Shown: piece by piece, positions 60,121 through 64,000 of the stretch
Numbering within the stretch: the stretch's first letter is position 1
How the letters are laid out: every line of letters starts with the position of its first letter
NCBI RefSeq assembly: GCF_000482785.1
Contig: NZ_AXWS01000013.1
Span: 229,708 to 293,707 of the forward strand
DNA from: Derxia gummosa DSM 723
GTDB taxonomy: Bacteria; Pseudomonadota; Gammaproteobacteria; Burkholderiales; Burkholderiaceae_E
Direction of reading: 5' to 3'
Length of the DNA stretch: 64,000 bases
Notes under the pieces: generated by a model
Told to the model about the DNA's origin: nothing
Seen by the model: the letters and a program-made list of their open reading frames with translations, nothing else
Databases searched by the model: none
Translations under genes and position numbers: made by a program

Positions 60121-60738
60121 TTAACTTAATTCTTTATTTTGATCGGATGCCAATTTGGATGCATATGATCCGTTGACAAAGGATTCAATTAACTTGGCTT
60201 TGGTTGCTGATTTTAAATCATTGGGGGCGGAAATTTCGGTCATCGTGTCCAGTATCTGCATGGCCATGCCTACAGAGTTGATCCGCTCCATCATCTTCAT
60301 TTGGGTTTCAGTACGATTAATTGAGGATTTATATAAAAGTAAAAAAGTTGCCCCAATAAATTGAGAAACGACTCCGCTAACGGCTGCGAGTATGCCGGAA
60401 TTATTGTTTGCGGGCTGGGTGTATGAAAGAACTACACCAAACATTATTATGCCAAAGCCAAATATCATCGATAAGAGACTCAGTTTATAGATGAGGGATG
60501 CCTGTTCAATATTTTGAAGAAAATGTTTTTCTAAGGTCAGTCTGGCAACATCCCACGAAGCCTTGCTATTTTCCGGCCCCTCCTTAGATTTGGATTCCGC
60601 AGCATCTATTTTTTGTGTGATCTCCTTAATTTGTTTTGAACCGCTGTATGTTCCGAAATAGTAGCTTGCAATCTCTACTATCGTCACCGCTGACGCACCT
60701 GCAACAAAACTAATTAAAGAAAATTGTCCTTCAAGCAT
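60121..60738 (-). CDS. cassette-encoded three-helix membrane protein, unknown
   Basis: 205 aa, start MLEGQFSLISFVAGASAVTI. Hydrophobic helices at about 7-28, 82-106 (LIYKLSLLSMIFGFGIIMFG) and 114-137 (ILAAVSGVVSQFIGATFLLL). The first two are separated by a charged coiled-coil-like stretch (SKQIKEITQKIDAAESKSKE). The C-terminal helical tail is SINRTETQMKMMERINSVGM. The layout recalls the TRADD-N-associated membrane module of conflict systems, but this is only a resemblance. Very AT-rich compared with the chromosome (for example the Lys/Asn/Ile codons), so clearly acquired. Flanked by attC sites 6 and 7. Confidence 0.7.
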   Translation of the reverse strand: MLEGQFSLISFVAGASAVTIVEIASYYFGTYSGSKQIKEITQKIDAAESKSKEGPENSKASWDVARLTLEKHFLQNIEQASLIYKLSLLSMIFGFGIIMFGVVLSYTQPANNNSGILAAVSGVVSQFIGATFLLLYKSSINRTETQMKMMERINSVGMAMQILDTMTEISAPNDLKSATKAKLIESFVNGSYASKLASDQNKELS

Positions 60739-60776
60739 ATTTCACCTTGATGTAGAAGGAAGAGCCCGTCATTGAG

Positions 60777-60854
60777 GGCTAACGTTCGACATGAGCGGCG
60801 TGACGCGGCAGGCGAAGCCTGCCGTGGCACGTCCGCTCGATGGAGGGGTTAGGC
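60777..60854 (-). repeat. attC site 7
   Basis: 78 bp. Cores GGCTAAC (60777-60783) and GTTAGGC (60848-60854). Arms GAGCGGCGTG and CACGTCCGCTC pair with one bulged base; the inner stem CGGCAGGC-GAA-GCCTGCCG is perfect. The stop of the 186-aa cassette gene lies within the right core. Best-formed attC of the window. Confidence 0.92.
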
Positions 60855-61409
60855 CTCGCCCGGCTTCGGACTGAATGTTTCAACTGCATTCTGTACAACC
60901 TTCGCAACGTACTGTTCCTCCGTGAGTTCACCGAAGTAGGGTTCAGCGGTCGCTTGAATTCTGTCGAGAATGTGAGCGATGCGTTGCTCTACTTCTTTGC
61001 TTTGCGGAACAGCCGGGCGCCCCAGAGAAACGGCGATCATTACGTGAAACGCCACTTTTGCGGCTACGCGGATCTCTTTCATGTATTCCTGAAGCCGACT
61101 GCAGCCATCCGGTGTCTTGATGTCAAACCACGGCGCCATGAAGAGGTTGTGTACAAACAGATTTCGCTTCTCAAGAAGTTCATCGAATGTGTCTGAGAAG
61201 TGCTCCGGCAATTCAGTACGTTCCGCGAAGTGCTTCATCAATCGGCCGAGCGTCTCCTTGTCTCGGAGTAGAACTTTCTGGAGCTTTTGATCTGCTTCCG
61301 AGGCAGTGACCATGCTGAGAAGTACGGCAGCCAAGTAATGTTCGAACTTCTGAAGAACAAGCACCGTTTCTCCAATCATGAGAACGGTGAAGTCGCGGGT
61401 GCTTTGCAT
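60849..61409 (-). CDS. cassette-encoded HEPN-like protein
   Basis: 186 aa from the ATG at 61409, immediately after the array-boundary core (GTTAGGCCTAACATG on the minus strand). All-helical composition. The segment FDELLEKRNLFVHNLFMAPW contains R-N-L-F-V-H, the R-x4-H motif of HEPN-domain ribonuclease-like proteins, at the expected place after a long helix. LVLQKFEHYLAAVLLSMVTA and EVEQRIAHILDRIQATA are further helices. No nucleotidyltransferase (MNT) partner is seen. It is the first cassette of array 2. A HEPN assignment rests on the motif and helical pattern only. Confidence 0.6.
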   Translation of the reverse strand: MQSTRDFTVLMIGETVLVLQKFEHYLAAVLLSMVTASEADQKLQKVLLRDKETLGRLMKHFAERTELPEHFSDTFDELLEKRNLFVHNLFMAPWFDIKTPDGCSRLQEYMKEIRVAAKVAFHVMIAVSLGRPAVPQSKEVEQRIAHILDRIQATAEPYFGELTEEQYVAKVVQNAVETFSPKPGEA

Positions 61410-61414
61410 GTTAG

Positions 61415-61431
61415 GCCTAACTAGTTTTATC
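61415..61431 (-). other. attI-like array boundary, array 2
   Basis: Minus strand GATAAAACTAGTTAGGC, close to the class 1 attI end (AAAACAAAGTTAGGC) and to the boundary of array 1. Cassette genes lie on its left, and the conserved decayed block B on its right. No integrase gene is visible within the next 2.5 kb. Confidence 0.5.
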
Positions 61432-62330
61432 GTGCACACCGCGCCGGATAACACCTTTCCTGACGCGACACCTACGCGCAACCATAACCGCAACCTACTG
61501 ATTGGACTAACGATTCCTCTGGTAGGACAATGCAGTCCGAGTACTAAAACTCACGTCAAAGGCAGCATTCCACAACGGCGACCACAGGTCGTGCGTGATA
61601 ACACCGTCAATGCGTAATAACACCACCAACAAGACCAAAGAAATCTTCATTCAATCAACGAGTTACAACGAGGCATAAGGGTATTCGCTGATACTAACTG
61701 CACGTGCACAGCGCCGTCGAACGACGCTAGTTGTCCCGCTCAATGACAGGTAGCCGAGTTGAATGCAGGCGATTGAAATTGACGATTATTCCGCCAATTC
61801 ATTGATCAAACTGAACATATGCGCCGACCGCAATCCTGCGAACGTATTGCACACAATGAACCAACCGAAACCAGCAATCCCCGCCCTCCTATCCATTCCG
61901 CCACCGCAATACGCCCCCGCCAATTGCCATCCCCAATTCCTCAATCCTCTACCCTCCGCAAGAACCCCGGCCGCACCGCCCTCCCCCTCCCCCGCCTCAC
62001 CAGCGACGCCGCTGCCAACCCCAGCGCCAGCGCCCCGTAAACCCCCGCCATCGACCCCATCCGCAGCCGCTTCTCGAACCCCGGCGTGAACCGCTTAGGC
62101 GTGAGCCCGTAATCGACGAAGCATGCGAGCGCCGCGACCGCCGCGCCGCCGCACAGCGCATGCACCGCGCTCCTCTCGGCGCGCTCGCCGAAGGCCTTCT
62201 CGTACACTGTGCTCCAGACCATCGTCGCGCCGTGGTGGGTCGCGTAGCCGAGGGCGGTGTGCTTCACGTCGGCTTCGTCGCGCGCGGCGGCACGGTCGCC
62301 CCAGTACCAGTGACTGGTCGCGTTCATCGC
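61422..62330. repeat. boundary block B, direct repeat of 52437-53190
   Basis: Block B is similar to block A along its length and more complete. From 61422 to about 61940 there is no gene except a short plus-strand ORF whose peptide (APDNTFPDATPTRNHNR) has a counterpart in block A (APDNTEPNGTPTRNHNR). It then runs into the 168-aa gene. Same orientation as A, about 9 kb apart. Confidence 0.75.
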
Positions 62331-62447
62331 GGCGGGCGCGCTGCCCGATTCGCGCTTCGTGCGCCAGGAGGCGACGAGCGCCGAGGCAAGGCTGGCGAGC
62401 GCTCCGGAGAGCATCGAATCGTGCAGGGCCTGGTTCCAGGTCTTCAT
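61941..62447 (-). CDS. hypothetical membrane protein beside the array boundary
   Basis: 168 aa, start MKTWNQALHDSMLSGALASL. The first 30 residues include a weak hydrophobic helix. SAPAAMNATSHWYWGDRAAA and DVKHTALGYATHHGATMVWS are the most distinctive segments. Two further hydrophobic stretches follow (VHALCGGAAVAALACFVDYG; GSMAGVYGALALGLAAASLV). The family is widespread in proteobacteria as an uncharacterised membrane protein; I do not assign a name. High GC, so chromosomal. A decayed paralogue ends block A at 52973-53190. Confidence 0.75.
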   Translation of the reverse strand: MKTWNQALHDSMLSGALASLASALVASWRTKRESGSAPAAMNATSHWYWGDRAAARDEADVKHTALGYATHHGATMVWSTVYEKAFGERAERSAVHALCGGAAVAALACFVDYGLTPKRFTPGFEKRLRMGSMAGVYGALALGLAAASLVRRGRGRAVRPGFLRRVED

Positions 62448-62662
62448 GGCGGGGTTCCTCTCGGCTGATGGCGTCAGGCATCAGGCTGGAGCCGCGCGGC
62501 GCCCGGCACGCCCGGCCGGCGCGCCTGCGGCCTGTCGGCGGGCGGCGCGGGCGCTTGCGCGACAAGGCCCACACACCGCACCGCACCGTGCCGTGCCATG
62601 CACGGGCGCCCGAGCCGGAACCGCGCCATCGGCAGCCCACCCGCGCCGTCAGCCGAACGCCG

Positions 62663-63142
62663 TCAGCCGAACACCCCGCCCGCCGGCTTCGCCACCATGA
62701 GCCAGAACACCACCACCAACGCGAAGAACGCCGGAATCCCCAGCCCTACCCACACCGCCAGCCAGCGCCAGTACTCGCGCGGCAGCGGCCCGCCGGCATC
62801 GGCGGCGGTCTGGGCGATGTCGCGCAGGCGGATCTGTATCCACACCACCGGCGCCCAGCACAGGAAGGCGAGTCCGTAGAGCAGCAGCGCATGCAGCACC
62901 CAACCGCTCAGGATCGGAAAGCCCGCGATGTGCGCGAGCCAGAGGCCGCTGGCGATCTGCACGACGCCGCTGCTGCCAGTGAACAGCCAGTCGCCGATGA
63001 CGACGAGGCGGCCGACGCCGGCCGTGAGCTTCGCGTCGCGGGTGAGCGCGGCCATGAACATGTAGAACGCGGTGCCGATGCCGGTGCCGAACAGGATGGT
63101 CGCCGAGACGATGTGGACGACCTTGAGCGCGAAGTAGTCCAT
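62663..63142 (-). CDS. DUF2269-family integral membrane protein
   Basis: 159 aa with four hydrophobic helices: FALKVVHIVSATILFGTGIG at the N-terminus, DWLFTGSSGVVQIASGLWLA, WVLHALLLYGLAFLCWAPVV, and WLAVWVGLGIPAFFALVVVF at the C-terminus. The KxxHI-xx-A-xxxFG-x-G opening and WIQIRLRDIA segment match DUF2269. It starts 3 bp after the stop of the SDR-DoxX gene, so the two are cotranscribed; such pairing is common in proteobacteria. Function unknown. Confidence 0.88.
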   Translation of the reverse strand: MDYFALKVVHIVSATILFGTGIGTAFYMFMAALTRDAKLTAGVGRLVVIGDWLFTGSSGVVQIASGLWLAHIAGFPILSGWVLHALLLYGLAFLCWAPVVWIQIRLRDIAQTAADAGGPLPREYWRWLAVWVGLGIPAFFALVVVFWLMVAKPAGGVFG

Positions 63143-63145
63143 GCG

Positions 63146-64000
63146 TCAGGCGCTCCGGTCGAGCCGGTGCAGCAGCCACAGCGCGGCGAGCATCGGCAGG
63201 TTCTTGAGGATGGGGCCGTAGGGGTGGAGCCAGAACTCCGGCAGCCGCCAGGTGATGACGAGCGTGTAGCCGGCGATGAGCGCGGCCTGCGCTGCCCAGA
63301 GCCAGCGCGGCCGGCCGGGCCAGAGGCAGGCGATGCCGAAGGCGAGGTCGAGCAGCGCGGCGCCGACCAGCGCGATGACGCCGGCCTGGCCGGTGATGCC
63401 GGTGCGCGCGAGCAGGTCGAGGCTGGCCGCCACCGGGTAGAGGCCGAGCGAGACGATGGCGGTCCAGATCCACACCGCCGCGATCGCCACGCGCAGCAGC
63501 GGCAGCAGCCAGTCGAGCTGGGCGCGCAGGGCCGCAAGCGCTTGCAGGTCGGGCGAGACGAAGCTGCCGACCGGGCGCGGCGGGTGGCCGAGCAGGGCGG
63601 TGGTGGCGGCCGGGTCGGCGGTGTTGCCGCGTTCGAGCATGCCGAGGCTGGCGCTGTCGATGGGCAGGGCGTGCCAGCGGTCGCCGAGCGCGGCGATGGG
63701 GCGCATGAGCGCGGCGGGCACGGGCAGGAAGCGCGGCCGGCCGGCGATGCCGAGGGCGGCGCGCAGGCGGATGAGCCAGTCGCGCAGAGTGAGCGGCTCG
63801 GGGCCGACGAGGGGGAGCGTGAGGCTGTGCGGCGCGGCGCCGGCGACAAGGGACCGGTGCGCGGCGGCCTTCACCGCGAGCGGCAGTTCTGCCGCCCTGC
63901 CCTCGACCAGCGCCACCAGCGCCGCGACCAGATCGTCGATGTGGATGGGCTGGATGCGCTGCTCGCCCCGGCCCGGCAGCGCGGTGACGGGCGCGCCGGC
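63146..64000 (-). CDS. SDR (atypical, NDUFA9-like) fused to a DoxX-like membrane domain, partial
   Basis: The last 284 codons of a gene running off the window end. GRGEQRIQPIHIDDLVAALV is the conserved region of extended/atypical short-chain dehydrogenases of the complex-I NDUFA9-like group. It continues through LTLPLVGPEPLTLRDWLIRL and RFLPVPAALMRPIAALGDRW. From about codon 165 of the visible part four hydrophobic helices follow (LLPLLRVAIAAVWIWTAIVS; GVIALVGAALLDLAFGIACL; WLWAAQAALIAGYTLVITWR), a DoxX-like domain ending KNLPMLAALWLLHRLDRSA. The Rossmann GxxGxxG start lies outside. The fusion is a known architecture, usually of unknown substrate. It carries a recurrent palindrome at 63533-63546. 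Confidence 0.85.
   Translation of the reverse strand, partial: AGAPVTALPGRGEQRIQPIHIDDLVAALVALVEGRAAELPLAVKAAAHRSLVAGAAPHSLTLPLVGPEPLTLRDWLIRLRAALGIAGRPRFLPVPAALMRPIAALGDRWHALPIDSASLGMLERGNTADPAATTALLGHPPRPVGSFVSPDLQALAALRAQLDWLLPLLRVAIAAVWIWTAIVSLGLYPVAASLDLLARTGITGQAGVIALVGAALLDLAFGIACLWPGRPRWLWAAQAALIAGYTLVITWRLPEFWLHPYGPILKNLPMLAALWLLHRLDRSA

Noticed and set aside
52437-62330. an integron integrase gene in blocks A or B
   Set aside because: No tyrosine-recombinase motifs were seen in either strand next to the attI-like boundaries; only short ORFs exist there. A heavily decayed copy cannot be excluded by eye.

Overview
The window comes from a GC-rich Gram-negative bacterium, most likely a betaproteobacterium of the Burkholderiales. 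The basis is a Burkholderia-type trimeric porin, a two-partner-secretion exoprotein with an extended signal peptide, Dsz/Sfn-type organosulfur genes and a full type VI secretion system (T6SS). I do not name a genus. Most of the DNA has strong GC3 bias. The tract of about 46.5-52.9 kb and 55.8-61.9 kb is clearly poorer in GC and looks acquired.

Region 1 (1-14.6 kb) is metabolic and envelope DNA. It holds the end of an SfnG-like sulfone monooxygenase, a TpsA/FHA-like exoprotein with GLUG repeats followed by a ModA-like periplasmic protein, and a porin. Next is a minus-strand organosulfur cluster (DszA-like monooxygenase and two DszC/SfnB-like flavoproteins) divergent from an SsuE-like FMN reductase. 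A CoA-transferase/HMG-CoA-lyase pair and a small membrane protein close the region.

Region 2 (14.9-46.3 kb) is a T6SS locus: tssB-tssC-hcp-tssE-tssF-tssG-clpV-vgrG, a VgrG-linked cargo module (MORN/YwqK-like, DUF4280 PAAR-like, small membrane protein), then tssJ-tssK-tssL-tssM-tssA and a 401-aa orphan. Between the vgrG module and tssJ sits an unexpected block: an amino-acid-binding protein, two divergent glutamate-transporter-fold proteins and an Asp/Glu racemase. A strong terminator ends the plus-strand unit. Converging on it is a gene for a 1366-aa helical/disordered protein with a 214-aa companion upstream.

Region 3 (46.5-62.4 kb) is accessory DNA. After a small cluster of SRPBCC, GFA, VOC and TfoX-C genes come two minus-strand arrays of integron-like gene cassettes (about 48.8-52.4 and 56.6-61.4 kb). 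They are recognised by attC sites with paired RYYYAAC/GTTRRRY cores and unpaired bases. No integrase gene is visible, so these look like CALIN-type arrays. Each array ends on the right at a sequence resembling the attI/cassette boundary, followed by the same decayed block of about 0.75-0.9 kb. Two copies of an IS1111-type element (one frameshifted) and one IS256-family fragment sit inside attC sites. Cassette genes include an Abi_C (HEPN superfamily) protein, a HEPN-like protein, a TM2 protein, a HAD phosphatase and several unknown membrane proteins. A native-looking MFS/LysR pair lies between the arrays.

Region 4 (62.6-64 kb) has a DUF2269 membrane protein and the end of an SDR-DoxX fusion. 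Across the native DNA, but not in the cassette arrays, a palindrome TGCAA-N4-TTGCA recurs, often written with otherwise rare codons.
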